Of a stretch of DNA of 64,000 bases, positions 1 to 11,694 are shown one piece after another; within the stretch, counting starts at the first letter, position 1; each line of letters opens with the position of its first letter. The position numbers were made by a program, and so were the translations under genes. The stretch covers positions 170,420,726 to 170,484,725 of the forward strand of contig NC_088780.1 of assembly GCF_958450345.1 (NCBI RefSeq). Direction: 5' to 3'. Source of the DNA: Calliphora vicina. Lineage: Eukaryota; Arthropoda; Insecta; Diptera; Calliphoridae. The notes under the pieces were generated by a model that saw only the letters and a list, made by a program, of their open reading frames with translations, was not told the origin of the DNA and did no database searches.

Positions 1-264
1 AATTTATTTAAGCCTTTTTTTTTAATTATAACGTTGTTGCAGCAAATGAGCGATATGTATTTAATACTATAAATAATTGATGAAATTCGAAATGAACTAA
101 ATGCAATAAAAAAAAATGTTGGGCTTAAGGTCTGAGAATTATTCGCAATATATATTTTAAGGATTTAATAATTTCAAAACAAACTTTAAAAGATAATATT
201 GAGATGTGATTTAATTAATATTGTTCTAATCTATCTAACTTTTGTTTGTTATTTTCTATTAAAG
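1..264 (+). other. Intron of Bruce (3' part)
   Basis: AT-rich sequence with no supported ORF. It ends in a pyrimidine-rich tract and an AG at 263-264, which fits the splice acceptor of the first Bruce exon in the window. Upstream exons lie outside the window. Confidence 0.75.
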
Positions 265-3200
265 GCCCAAAGATAGCCCCAGCATTGGTTTAACACAAAT
301 TGCAGTGTTGGGCAATACGATATTTGCTTCACAAACAAATAACTCGAGTATTGCCAGTGGGTCGAATTGCAATACTTCAGCATTAACATTTGATCATGCC
401 ATAGATGACGATTCGTTTGCCAAAACGAGTGTGGGATGGGTTCGTATCTTATCACGGTGCTATAGTGCTGCATCTATGGTTCCTTCTGAATCTAAATTAG
501 CAGCAGATGTCATTGGAGCTTCTGCTGCTTATCCAGGATTTTTGGATGCTTGTTGTTCGTTGATGAACATTATGCCCATGATTCCAAATGCAGCGGTACA
601 AAATCTTGAATGTGTATTATTAAAATTGGGAGCATACAGTCGTGAGCTTTGCCTTTCGCTAATACGGACTTTATTATGGGGAACGACACCACAAAGTATG
701 TGTTAATAATGCACTAAACTTTTAATTAATCTATTTTAATTTAATTTTGCTTTTTAGTTTATAAACTATCTAATGAAAGTATATGCGACTTGTTGTATGA
801 GCTGTGCACAAACAAAGATGAATATGTTTTAGATAAAATTCTAGTTCTCTTAGAGTGGATAGAAAAATTGAAAATGAACTACAGTAGTAATAACAGTGCA
901 CGGTGTAATAATCCTCAGAGCGGTTTCGTGAAGTGTATTGCTTCGATCCTTTGGTATATTTATGCTGAGAATAATGTCGCAAATTTGAGCGAACATATCA
1001 CACAAAATGTGTTTGATGCTTGCATGCATTGGATTGATAGACTCGAGCATGAAGAGCCATTGAAAATAGCTTTTGATTCATTACTCTGTTCGCTGTGCTA
1101 TATACAACCGAAATTATTTACTCATCTATTAACAAGACTTAATGTCACCTTAGCCCAGACTGATGCAGATTTAGACTTGTCGAGAGATAGAAACGATGAG
1201 TGTGGCTTGACTGATGACAACAAGGAGGTTAGTGGAAGTGTTTGGTACGCCAATGTGGCAGCAGATAACTTGTCAACATTATTTGGACGTCCATCATATT
1301 TAGCTACCATTGCAATGGCATGTCAATCTCCAAATGCTGTATTTCTATTGGTTGACTCTGGACTACCTAAGCTGTTAGCATATGCCTTGTTTGAGTATTG
1401 TTCTTCGCTGTTGTTGCAGGATAATGAGTGCCAAACATTGGAATACGATCAAACGCAATTTGCCACACAATATACTTTGTCGAATCCTCCATCATCCTCG
1501 TCCTGTATGACCGATGCAGACAAAGTTGCGGGCGATAAAATGGAAGTAACGCAAACGGAAAATGACACCGAATCAAATAAATCTCAACTTATGACGTTCG
1601 ATCTTGTATCAAAAATTCTCGATTTCTTTTCTGAGTGCTGTTCGGAAGGACATATGCGTGACTGGTTGGGGACACAGCAAGGATCCATATTTTGGAAACC
1701 CTTATTAAAGCTTCTTTGTAATCACCGACCTATCAATTTCGTTCCAATCACACCCATAATAAGCAGTGAACCTACACAACAAGCGTTTATACGTATAGAA
1801 CGAGCGACAATTAATTTCTTTGCACGCGTCACCGCCTGTCATCCCAATAACCAAAATATATTGACAATGCTATTAATCGAAGTAATAAGAGAACCATCCG
1901 TATCACTGGGTCTTAATTCTGTGGAGTCTAGTTCAAAGCAAACCATATCTGGTTTTACGCGTCAACTCGTTCTTCAATTGCTGCTTGAAAACGAACGCAT
2001 TCTGGTTTCTGTGCGCAGCAAACAACCACTTCAGAAAAAAGATCCGTTCACCCCCTATTTACCCATGACTGCCAATATCCCATCCGCAACATTACCAAAT
2101 AATTTTACTTCTCCAAGCAGCGTTACAATGTCCTTGGTCAATCACCATCCAGCAAAACGTATTAACAATCATCATTTGCTCTTTTCTGTTAGCGCGAATA
2201 CGAAATGTCAAGAGATTATTCAAAATTGTCTATCAGGTAAGTTTGTGCTATATTTTCAATCTCACATGAATAACATGATTCCAAATTACCATTGTGTAGC
2301 AAAATAGGTAATTTCATTTAGATAATTTATTATTGTTAGAGAATTATACTCAGTATGTCGTCTGTAAATACTTTAAGCACCATAAAACTAAAAGTTTTGA
2401 ATTTTGGACAGACAATTATAAAATATTTGAAAAAGTGATGTCTTGATACCATATTAATTAAATTGAAATTTTGAACCAAACCTCGCATTACCTGGACTTT
2501 GATCGATCAGAACTAATGGAAGTTCAAATTTACTGACGTTAACGATCTTCGGGTCAAATTTGACCCAAATAGAAAATATATGTATATTTTTTGCTGCCTT
2601 TTTTTAAAATCTTACGTATTTTTGACATTTGAAATTAAATAAAAATCATAAAATATCAAAAATATCAACCTCAAAATGGGTCTAATTTGACCCGCAGACC
2701 TGAACATAGCTTTGGTATCTTACCGGGGAATCGCAGTTTTCATACAAGTATAATGTTAGGAGGTATGATGAAAAGAGACAGATATATGTTAGTGCTACCA
2801 AATTTAACTTAGATTTTTGGTCCAGGTCAAATATACATATATATTTTTTTTACCAATTTTTTTTGTTATTAGAATACATGTATATTCTTTATCATAATTA
2901 TATGATCTCTTTTTTCTTTTGTTATGTTTTTCCATGAACTGTTTTTGTTTTAATAACTATTATTTCGATAAATAAAACTTTTTTCTTCTTAAAATTTTGC
3001 AAAAAAAAACCGGTTAACCGGTTATTATTAAAAAGCCGAAACCGGTTTATATTAAATTGCAATTTTTCAAAGAAACCGAAAACCGGTTATGTACTAATAT
3101 GTACTTAAACAGATAATTAAAATAATTGAACTTTTGAATATTTTAAAATTTATGTATTTGACGGCTTGAATTTGCTTGTTTTTTTTAATAAATTTTTTGT

Positions 3201-6200
3201 TTGTATGTTTGTGTTGTGTATCATATAATTTCTTTATTATTGTTGAAAACAGCATACAGTAATTTCTTATCTCCGATGAATTCAGAAATGCGACAAATCG
3301 ATGGGAGTTGTAATGCTGCCTCTGGGATTAGTTTGTCAAACGCTACACACTGTGACTTGCTGAAACAAGATGATGCTGATAAGAATCAGAACGATCCTTA
3401 TAAGGACATTTCAATTAATTTTAATGGTTTGGAAAATGGCATGGAGTTTCTGAGTGTAGCAGCTGGAGTTACAGCCAAAGACAAACGCATTAAAGATGCT
3501 AAAAATCAAGTTGCAGCAGCCAGTAAGGATAACAAGGATATGATTACAAATTTTTCAAGTAATAAATGCAATAAATGTAGAAATTTTGAATTTTTGTAAT
3601 GCACATTTCCCCTGTTTTAGAACTTGTTACGTTTGATGATTACCTTACACAACCGAATTCATCGTCCAGTGCGGCGAATAGTGGTGGTCAACTGGTGCTT
3701 CGAGATTATCCAGATATATTTATCAGTGGAGATACAACGATTTCACAGTTGCTTGCCACACTACAAAGAAAGGGACATTCCTTAGCTAAACCATGCATAA
3801 CACTTGATATGGTATGTAGCTGAAACTTTAAAAATAAATAAAAAACAAGAGTGCTATATTTGGCTGTGCCGAATAGTATATAGTATGTACATATTTACTC
3901 TTTACCAATGTATACTTTAAGATAAATAATGTTCGCGTACAATTGTTTGCTTTTATCTCTGCGGTCCGATTTTCTTGATTTTTAATAGCATTGAACCAGG
4001 AATATTCCCGATATCCGAATATTTCCGATATATTTCGACAGACGGAACGATGTAGAATATACATATGTAATTTATTATGTGGTTTGTTATTTATTTTCTA
4101 TTTCATACCTACAGATAACTGGTAAGGGGGCAAATGTCGATGTTCTTGATGAATCTTCCTATATAAAGACATCGTGTGTGGAGCCATTACCTTCACCATT
4201 GCAACGTTTTTCGACTCGAGGTGGTCTGTCCTTATTGGCCCAGTATTTACCAACAGTTTATCCAGATATTTCTTCACGTAAGCACCAAAATACGGCACCA
4301 GAGAAGGAGAAAAGTCCACCAATGAATGATTGGGTTAAACTAGAACCAAATGACGATATCTACGAGGATCTTGAGGATCCATTGTCAGAACCAACTGCCA
4401 AACAAGCCACTATAACCTCAGTCCCTCAGCATTCACTAGCCGCGTTTGGACTATTTTTACGTCTGCCCGCCTATTCAGATGTTCTCTTACGAGATAAGTT
4501 GAGAGCGCAGTGTCTTCTTCGACTTGTTTTAGGAGTAACAGGCGATGGAGAAGGAAGTAAGATGGCTTAAAAATTATGATGAATAAACTATAAACAATTT
4601 TGTCTATATTTAGATGACATTTATAGTCTGGCATTAGCTCCATCATTGCCGACATTGCCGTTTGAAGTTTTCCGACAGCTATTGGATAGTTCGCCCTTGA
4701 CCACAGATGACGGCATGCTCTTAAGACGCATGGTAATTGAAGTGGGTGCAATGCATTTAGTTTTGAATTGCTTGAGTATATTTACGCATCACTCACCCAT
4801 ATATCCACTAAGTAGTTCTCAAAATGAGGTAAAGTAGAATAGTTACTATCAAGAATGATCTAAATCAGTATTTTCTTTAGATTCCTAGCGGTGGTGCAAA
4901 AACAGCACTTAATATTGTAGAGGATGCTTCTTTACCCACATCAGATGACAAGGGCCATATGTATTGGGCAAAAGGTACTGGATTTGGTACGGGATCCACT
5001 ACACAGTCCTGGAATGTTGAACAGGCTTTACTAAGACAAAAAAGTGAAGAAGAACATGTAACAGTTTTACTGCAGGTGCGTTTATTTGATTGTTTATAGG
5101 AATGTACCTATATTATTATGGAAATGCGTTCACTTTTATGTATCTGCGTTTTTTTGTTTTGGATTTGAACAGGTTCTTGCAAGCTATATTAATCCGGGAG
5201 ATTATATTCCAACTGACGATGAAATGCCATATCATGAAATAGCTGATCTATCGGACGAACTTCCAAGTGAGTTTTCATCTCTGCTTAAACAGTCGTGTCT
5301 CATTCCAGCACTCAGTTCCTACTTGCGAAACGATTCCGTACTCGATATAACCCGACACATTCCGCTTTATCGTGCCATACTGCAGCTTCTGCGAGCAATA
5401 TCTCTTTCGCACGAATTGGTTTCATTGCTTCAGCCTCAAAATGCAGGCGAGAGTTCACCATCCATAGCAGAATTACTATCGAACATGAGAACTTGTGTTG
5501 ACACATATGCAAAACGCTTAAAGTAAGTTGTTGTTCATTCATTTTAATTCTTTAATTATTGTTGCGGTTGTCGGTTGTCGGTTTCGTTCTCTTATTCTTA
5601 TGATTTTTTGTTTTTTAGATTAAATAAGAAATCGAACATAAAAGGACAAACGCAACAGGTGACTGTCAACATTGACGATGGTGACGATGAGGGTTTGGCA
5701 CTTCTTATACCCGACATTCAAGAGACCACGATTCTAGTTCAGAAAACCACAAAAAGAACAGATCAACAGCTACAAAATCAATTGGCATTAACAAGTGAAG
5801 GAGGTATCATTAATGACATTGAACGCATACCACAGAGTAAATCTATTGAAGAGCGTTACTTGGAGGTCATGAAAAAATTACAATTCGATACATTCGACAT
5901 GATCGTTGAAGCCGATAACAATGGCTACCGTTTCGTTGTATCGCACCATTTTGAAAAAATGGTTCGAATGGCTGGCGATCGTTATCATCCTTCTCGTGTC
6001 AAACGTTTGGCGCAGGAGGCTGTGACTCTTTCAACTAGTTTGCCACTATCTTATAGCAGTTCCGTTTTTGTACGTTGTGATACAGATCGTCTGGATGTTA
6101 TGAAAGTAAGTTTTTGCCAATACACACATACACTATTCCATTAAAGACCCCATAATTTCAAAAATAAATACTTAATTTTTTAGGTACTTATAACGGGACC

Positions 6201-7445
6201 TGCGGACACGCCATACGCTAATGGATGCTTTGAATTTGACGTCTTCTTCCCACCAGATTACCCGAATTTGCCAATGCTTATAAATCTTGAAACCACTGGC
6301 CGCCATTCTGTACGCTTCAATCCTAATTTATACAACGATGGCAAGGTTTGCTTATCAGTTTTAAATACATGGCACGGGCGTCCGGAGGAGAAGTGGAATG
6401 CACAAACTTCAAGTTTTCTTCAAGTTCTTGTCTCAATACAATCACTGATACTTGTGCCCGAGCCCTATTTTAATGAGCCAGGATTTGAGCGCAGTCGGGG
6501 TACACCAAGCGGGACACATTCGTCTCGTGAATACAATAGCAATATCTATCAGGCATGTGTCCGTTGGGCTATGTTGGAGCAAATACGTAATCCTAGTCCT
6601 TGTTTCAAAGATGTAAGTAGTTTCTCAGAGCAATCATCTTCAAAAAATATAATTATTTCCAATTTCAGGTTATTCACACACATTTTTGGCTTAAACGTAA
6701 TGAAATTTGTGCCCAAATTGAAAACTGGATTGAAGAGCTTTGTAAGCCTCAATACAATGAACGTAGTAGTCGAACTATTTCATTTAATTCGATGGTTTTA
6801 AGACGTCAATATCGCCACTTACGCGAAGAATTGGCGAAACTTAAAGTCCCAGAAGGTTTAAGTGATCTGGATGCCCCATTTAACCCTAATGTTACTTTAC
6901 CAGCAATGAACGAAAGTGGCAATACCAACAACAACTGTGGCACAATTTCCGTAATGAAAGCCAACTGTGAAACGATTACTGTAGTCAATACAATTGCCAC
7001 TGCTACAGTAGCTGATTCCAGTGACAATGTTCTAGCGGAAACTACTCAGGCCCCTGGTGCATTCGGAAGTGTGTCTTCGGATACAAATGTTCAACAAGAA
7101 AAAGATGTACAGTCCTTGAATACTACTCCACTACCACCACTAGAGATAAATACAAATCAACCCTTTATTACTTGCACCATTGAGGATGACAACGATGACT
7201 CACCAGCTATTCTTCCACAGACGACTTTACCACCATCTGCTAAAGCTAAAATAGTGACCGTCGATGAACATAACGTAGCTTCGAACAATATGGCGGGTGG
7301 CGAAGGTGACGAGGAAGATGCTGACGTAATTGCAACTGAGGGCGACGAATTGGACGTTAGTGATTATAAATGCAATACAGTGGATGAACTAATGGAACAA
7401 TTATTCTTTGATAGTTCGGAAAATGTCATGCAATATGATGATTGA
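265..7445 (+). CDS. Bruce: Bruce, BIRC6-like ubiquitin-conjugating IAP (3' part, 11 exons)
   Basis: Giant E2/E3 hybrid that ubiquitinates pro-death proteins and restrains caspases (family knowledge from Drosophila Bruce and mammalian BIRC6). Exons: 265-695, 758-2236, 3253-3558, 3621-3811, 4115-4556, 4614-4828, 4881-5075, 5173-5522, 5619-6105, 6184-6612, 6669-7445. Every junction has GT-AG and phases agree throughout, giving 1766 residues and a TGA at 7443. Recognisable BIRC6 stretches are YWAKGTGFGTGSTTQSW (exon 7) and VLASYINPGDY (exon 8). The UBC fold spans exons 9-11, with active-site Cys in NDGKVCLSVLNTW (codon 6349-6351). The BIR domain and N-terminal two thirds lie upstream of the window. 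The last ~200 residues are Thr/Asn/Asp-rich, acidic and probably disordered. Introns are 52-96 nt except 2237-3252 and 3812-4114, which carry repeats. Confidence 0.96.
2545..2702. repeat. Small inverted-repeat element with GGGTCAAATTTGACCC palindrome
   Basis: A perfect 16-bp palindrome GGGTCAAATTTGACCC sits at 2551-2566, and an inverted, slightly altered copy (GGGTCTAATTTGACCCGC) begins at 2678. The two copies flank about 110 bp of AT-rich DNA, so this looks like a MITE with inverted ends. No target-site duplication could be fixed. Confidence 0.4.
3008..3090. repeat. AACCGGTT-rich repeat relic, copy 1
   Basis: Four AACCGGTT-type motifs occur in about 80 bp. A related cluster with the same GGTTAACCG and AAAACCGG words lies at 35087-35198, so this is a dispersed repeat fragment and not part of the gene. 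Confidence 0.45.
3845..4060. repeat. Dispersed GCTATATTTGGCTGTGCCG repeat inside Bruce intron
   Basis: The intron 3812-4114 is largely this repeat. It starts near AAGAGTGCTATATTTGGC and runs through TACTTTAAGATAAATA and TCGACAGACGG-like words. Diverged relatives with the same order of words lie at 16675-16925, 24340-24450 and (reversed) 25690-25790. Confidence 0.55.
5840..6760 (+). other. UBC (E2) domain region of Bruce
   Basis: Read across introns 6106-6183 and 6613-6668. The order is: helix 1 region ERYLEVMKKLQFDTFDM; the GPADTPYANGCFEFDVFF strand; FPPDYPNLPM; then the HxN-like run before the catalytic Cys (FNPNLYNDGKVCLSVL). SSFLQVLVSIQSLILVPEPYFNEPG follows and closes the class IV E2 core seen in BIRC6/UBE2O-type enzymes. 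All expected landmarks are present, so the enzyme should be active. Confidence 0.9.
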
Positions 7446-7821
7446 ATTGAAACAGAAGCCTGTACATTATCTTTTCTGCCTTCATTTTTGTGCTTAAACA
7501 AAAACAATTAAAAACAAACAATATTAAGGATCTATATTCATACATAAATACACAAACACATGTATTAATTCATACGGTTGCTCTTAGGTATTTTGCGTGC
7601 GCGGTTTTTTTTTATTCTAATATTTAATTTTTGTATGGATATCGTTTTATAATCTACATATTTATCTGAAATGAGAATATAATGTTGCAACAGTATGCAT
7701 AATTTAAAATAAAAAATATATATAAAACATAAACCAAAATATGAATTAATAAACTTTAATGTAACCTAATTTGGTATGATTAAGATGAATAAAATAATGT
7801 TTTCCATCAAATTTCATTTTA

Positions 7822-7823
<2 letters not shown>
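7446..7823 (+). terminator. Bruce 3' UTR and candidate poly(A) signals
   Basis: AT-rich sequence after the TGA, with AATAAA-type hexamers near 7707, 7748 and 7788. Several sites could be used; none can be chosen from sequence alone. Confidence 0.5.
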
Positions 7824-7870
<47 letters not shown>

Positions 7871-7871
7871 T
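7824..7871. repeat. (ATT)n microsatellite
   Basis: About 15 uninterrupted TTA/ATT triplets just downstream of the Bruce poly(A) signals. Confidence 0.9.
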
Positions 7872-10042
7872 ATACTCATTTAAACGCTTTTGTTTTCATT
7901 TGTTCAATTTTAATTGGTTTTTTGATATTCACCAACGTGCTTTCTTCCTCTGTCTATTAAATATTATTGGATAAATTTATTGAAAGTTATTGCTGGGGGT
8001 AAGCTAGTTTCTATGCGCTGGTTGCTTAGGAAACCTTTTCCCAAAGGTTTTAGGAAAGCTAAATAAAACAAAACTATAGAGCTAATGAGAATTACAAACA
8101 CTCAATATTTATTTGTAAAAATATAATAATATGCCATGCCGTTTACACCAACTTAAAACTAGTAATTTTTTGCGATATTCGGATTTTTATAAACTAGTCA
8201 AATTTCTGGTTCAAATGGTTTATGTTGAAAACCAAATAAAAATCATAATATTGAGCTTATTTTTTGTTTACCATTATTTTAAAAATTGTTTTGATCATCA
8301 TCATTGGGATTTATTCAGAATAAAAGAGGAAACAAAAATATGAAAAAATAAAATATTTCCTTTAGTTTTTCCGTACCTGCGATTTAAATTTTGAGATTTT
8401 TGAGAAAAACTTAATATTTTGGCGAATGAGACCAATTTCCTTACTGTTATCAATTTTAATATAGTCCAGGTAATTCTAGATATAGTCTGAAACTTTTACT
8501 AAAATTGGAAAACGTTAACTCTTAAATCGTGAAGGTCAAAGTAAGCGAAATGTTATACTTTCAAACACAGTCAATATATGTAAATGGTTATAATAATGGG
8601 GAGGATTTTTATGCATTTATGATTGGAAAATATTCAAAACTAATAAAGATACAAAAAAACTTAAAATTGCATGCTACTCCATTTAAAAAATAAGCTGACA
8701 GGTATAACGAACTTTTTCGAAATTCGAACCTTTTATGGGAGAAAACGGTTAAAAACTATATTTTGGTACTTTTTTGGCACCCTATGTATCTTTTAAACCA
8801 ATAAACATAGAAACAAAATTTAAATCGTATTCTTTACTTATCGAAAAATAAAAAATATAAGTTTGTTACTTTTTGGAAATTCGAACCCTTAAGGGATAAA
8901 AATTGTGCTTATTTTTTGGTACTTTTTCTTAAAATGTGTTTTCCTATAAGAAAAAAGGGATAAAAAAGTACCAAAAAGTGGATAAATTCGGGAAGATAGA
9001 TTTTATTTGAAATTATTAAGCCAATTTTGATAATTTTTTTAACATTGGTTTCTGGATTCATACAAAAATTAACTAACAGGTTGTTATTTGGAACTCGAGT
9101 GCCAAGATTTATATTGCGCCAAATCCCGGTAAACAGTTTGGTACTTTTTTTAAAACATATTTTTTCTTGGGCACATTAAAACAGATTTTTATCGTTTGAG
9201 ACATGTCTGTAGCATAAACAGTTTTGACAAAATGGAATATTTTTAAATTTCAAACTTGAGGGGTGTTCAAGGAAGAAAAGGGAAATTGGTAATTTTCTCC
9301 TAATGGTACTTTTTTAATATTTTAAATTATTATCTGAGTAGTATCTGAGTGACCTTAGTGTTAGAAATAGGGGATAATATGTAGGTACCAAAATTTTAGA
9401 ACTGAACTATAGGTACTTTTTTATTCTCCTAATGGTACTTTTGGAATTTTCTATAAAATCATATATGGAGCTGAGTGATTAAAAGTTTGACTTTTTTTAA
9501 AAATGTATGGTACTTTTTTTTATTCTAATGATAATTTCTTAATTTTCTATAGCAATTGACCTAGAAACATGAAATTAATCTTTATAGTCATGCGTGAGAA
9601 TTCAAGGGGGAGACTTTTGCTACATTTTCTTTATAAGAATGGTACTTTTTGTATTCTCTTCACCAATGAACATAAAAACATAGACCTAAGCGAAAGAAAA
9701 TCCTCAAGTAGCGACTTTATTGTAATTTTTCATTATTCTAATGGTACTTTTTGAATAGTCTATAATAATCGACCTAGCTAAATTCAAATAAATAGGAATC
9801 AGATGGAATAGGACGATTAAATATTTTGAAGATTATGGACAAACGTTATATGCTAATCAAATAATTTGATAAGTTAAGATGTTTCATTAATTGCACATTG
9901 ATATACATTTATTTTAATATCAAAATATATGCTAACGAAGTAGCTGGTAATATGCTAGTCTCGTAATAAATGACTATGAAGGTCGGTAACTGTCCATGTA
10001 AAGTTACAACATTTTTCGGTAACGAAATCTCTTATACATATA
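7872..10042. other. Intergenic region with repeated TGGTACTTTTT motif
   Basis: No coding signal is supported here; short ORFs at 8131 and 9569 are AT-rich chance frames. From about 8760 to 9760 the word GGTACTTTT recurs nine times on the + strand (near 8765, 8918, 9139, 9305, 9411, 9432, 9509, 9640, 9741) and once inverted near 8970. It often follows ATTCTAATG. This looks like an old repeat with internal degenerate units. Confidence 0.5.
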
Positions 10043-11692
10043 CAGTATTGGCCATAACTAAAGCACCCCCTCAATGGATTTTTTGAAATCATAATTTTTT
10101 TGATAAAAACGGCTTTTTTGGGATGTATTTTGTATATATTTTATTAACTAATATTGTTAATGTTCATTTAATATTCATTTAGTAAAAGATAATTTTATTA
10201 AAAATTAATTTAAAATGAATGATCATATAAAAACTCCAAACTCAACGGACAAAACAAAAGCACCCTCTTATAAGATGTTTAAAAATTTGACTCGGTACTG
10301 CATATTTGCAATGTGAGTTATCGGGAATCACAATGAATGGACTTAAAAATTCCAAAAGATAAAAATATAGGAAGACGTAGTGTGCAAAATTTAAGTTTTA
10401 TAGAGTTCATTGCGAAAAATACAATGACAAGGAACAAGTACTCCAGTAAATTTAAAATTAAAGTTATTGAAGACTGGAAGACGGGCTTAACACTACATGA
10501 ATTTAGTAAAAAATATTCAATTAACAGATCAGTTATTTCCAGGCTCGTTTCAAAATTTTTTAAGACTGGTCGATAATCTCCGGTGCATTCTGGAGGTCGT
10601 TCGCGAAAAAAAACACGATATTATGATTTATTGATCAAAAGAGCAATACATAAAGATCCTACATCATCAGCTATTCAAGTACGAACAAGTTTAAGATTAT
10701 GCGTTAGCGAAAGAACAATCCGTATAAGAGTAGTAGAAGCCCGATTATTCAGCTGACGACCAGCAAAAAAACATTTCTATCAGCTAAGAACAAGAAAGCT
10801 AGACTGAAATTTGCCAAAGCCCACATCGACTGGAGTGTCCAAAAATTAAAGACAGTACTGTTCCCTGCCGAATCCAAATACAACTTAAAAAGTTCCGTGG
10901 AATAAGGCGTGTACGCTGACCAAAAGGAGGAAGACTGAATCCTAAGTATTGCAAAGGAACAATTAAACATGGAGGAGGCAATGTAATGGTCTGGGGTTGC
11001 TTTTCTGGTCAAGAATTTGGGCCAAATCATAAAATTTATGGGATTATGGATCGGTTCATGTACCGTGATGTATTGAAAGCTGTAATGTTGCCTTATGGCA
11101 GTGAAGAGATGCCAATTATAGGGAGCTTCCAACAGGATAACGATCCTAAGCACCCCTCCAAAGTTTGTAAGACTTGGCTACACAGCAATAAGATTCTAGT
11201 TCTTCATTGGCCTGGTCAATCTCCCGATCTCAATCCTATTGAGAACTTGTGGCACATTGTTAATATGAAAATAAATCGTGAAAATTGTTGAAATAAGGAT
11301 CGGAAATTTTCACGATTTATTTCATATCGTTAAAATAGCCTAGGAAGGAATATCGAAAAATGCCATAAAAACATATCATATTATATGCCAAGAGATGTTC
11401 TTGTGCCATCCAAAACAAAGGATTTGCAACAAAAAATTAACTAAAATTTTTTTATAGTATATCCTTAAAGTGGCGCTTTAGTTTTGTCCGTTTCATTTTC
11501 TACCTTAAAATAATTTTTGATTTTAAGTTACCTCTTATAGAAAGGTTAACTTTGAAAGTATTTGTTTATCAATACTAAACATATTAACAAATGAAAATAA
11601 TACATAATAGATATTTAAAACTATGATTTTATACAAAAAATACCATATGAAAAAAATTCATTGAGGGGGTGCTTTAGTTATGGCCAATACTG
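10043..11692 (+). mobile_element. Tc1-like DNA transposon (inactive)
   Basis: The ends are inverted repeats of about 35 bp beginning CAGTATTGGCCATAACTAAA, and both ends are flanked by TA (10041-10042 and 11693-11694), the Tc1/mariner target duplication. The 1650-bp length fits a full-length Tc1 element. The interior carries a broken transposase on the + strand. Confidence 0.93.
10337..11330 (+). pseudogene. Tc1-like DD34E transposase pseudogene
   Basis: An N-terminal helix-turn-helix (KVIEDWKTGLTLHEFSKKYS) is followed by a stop after FFKTGR and further stops to about 10980. The C-terminal half then reads HGGGNVMVWGCFSG, QQDNDPKH and SPDLNPIENLWH. The second Asp and the Glu are 34 residues apart. 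The expected first catalytic motif (W/FSDES) reads FPAES near 10860, so the first Asp is Ala. Stops plus loss of the Asp make it dead. Confidence 0.88.
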
Positions 11693-11694
11693 TA

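Larger units (their letters stand above)
2237..3252 (+). other. Long Bruce intron holding repeat relics
   Basis: This 1016-nt intron is ten times longer than most others in the gene. It contains a small palindromic repeat near 2545-2702 and an AACCGGTT-rich relic at 3008-3090, both described separately. The rest is AT-rich with no coding signal. Confidence 0.7.
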
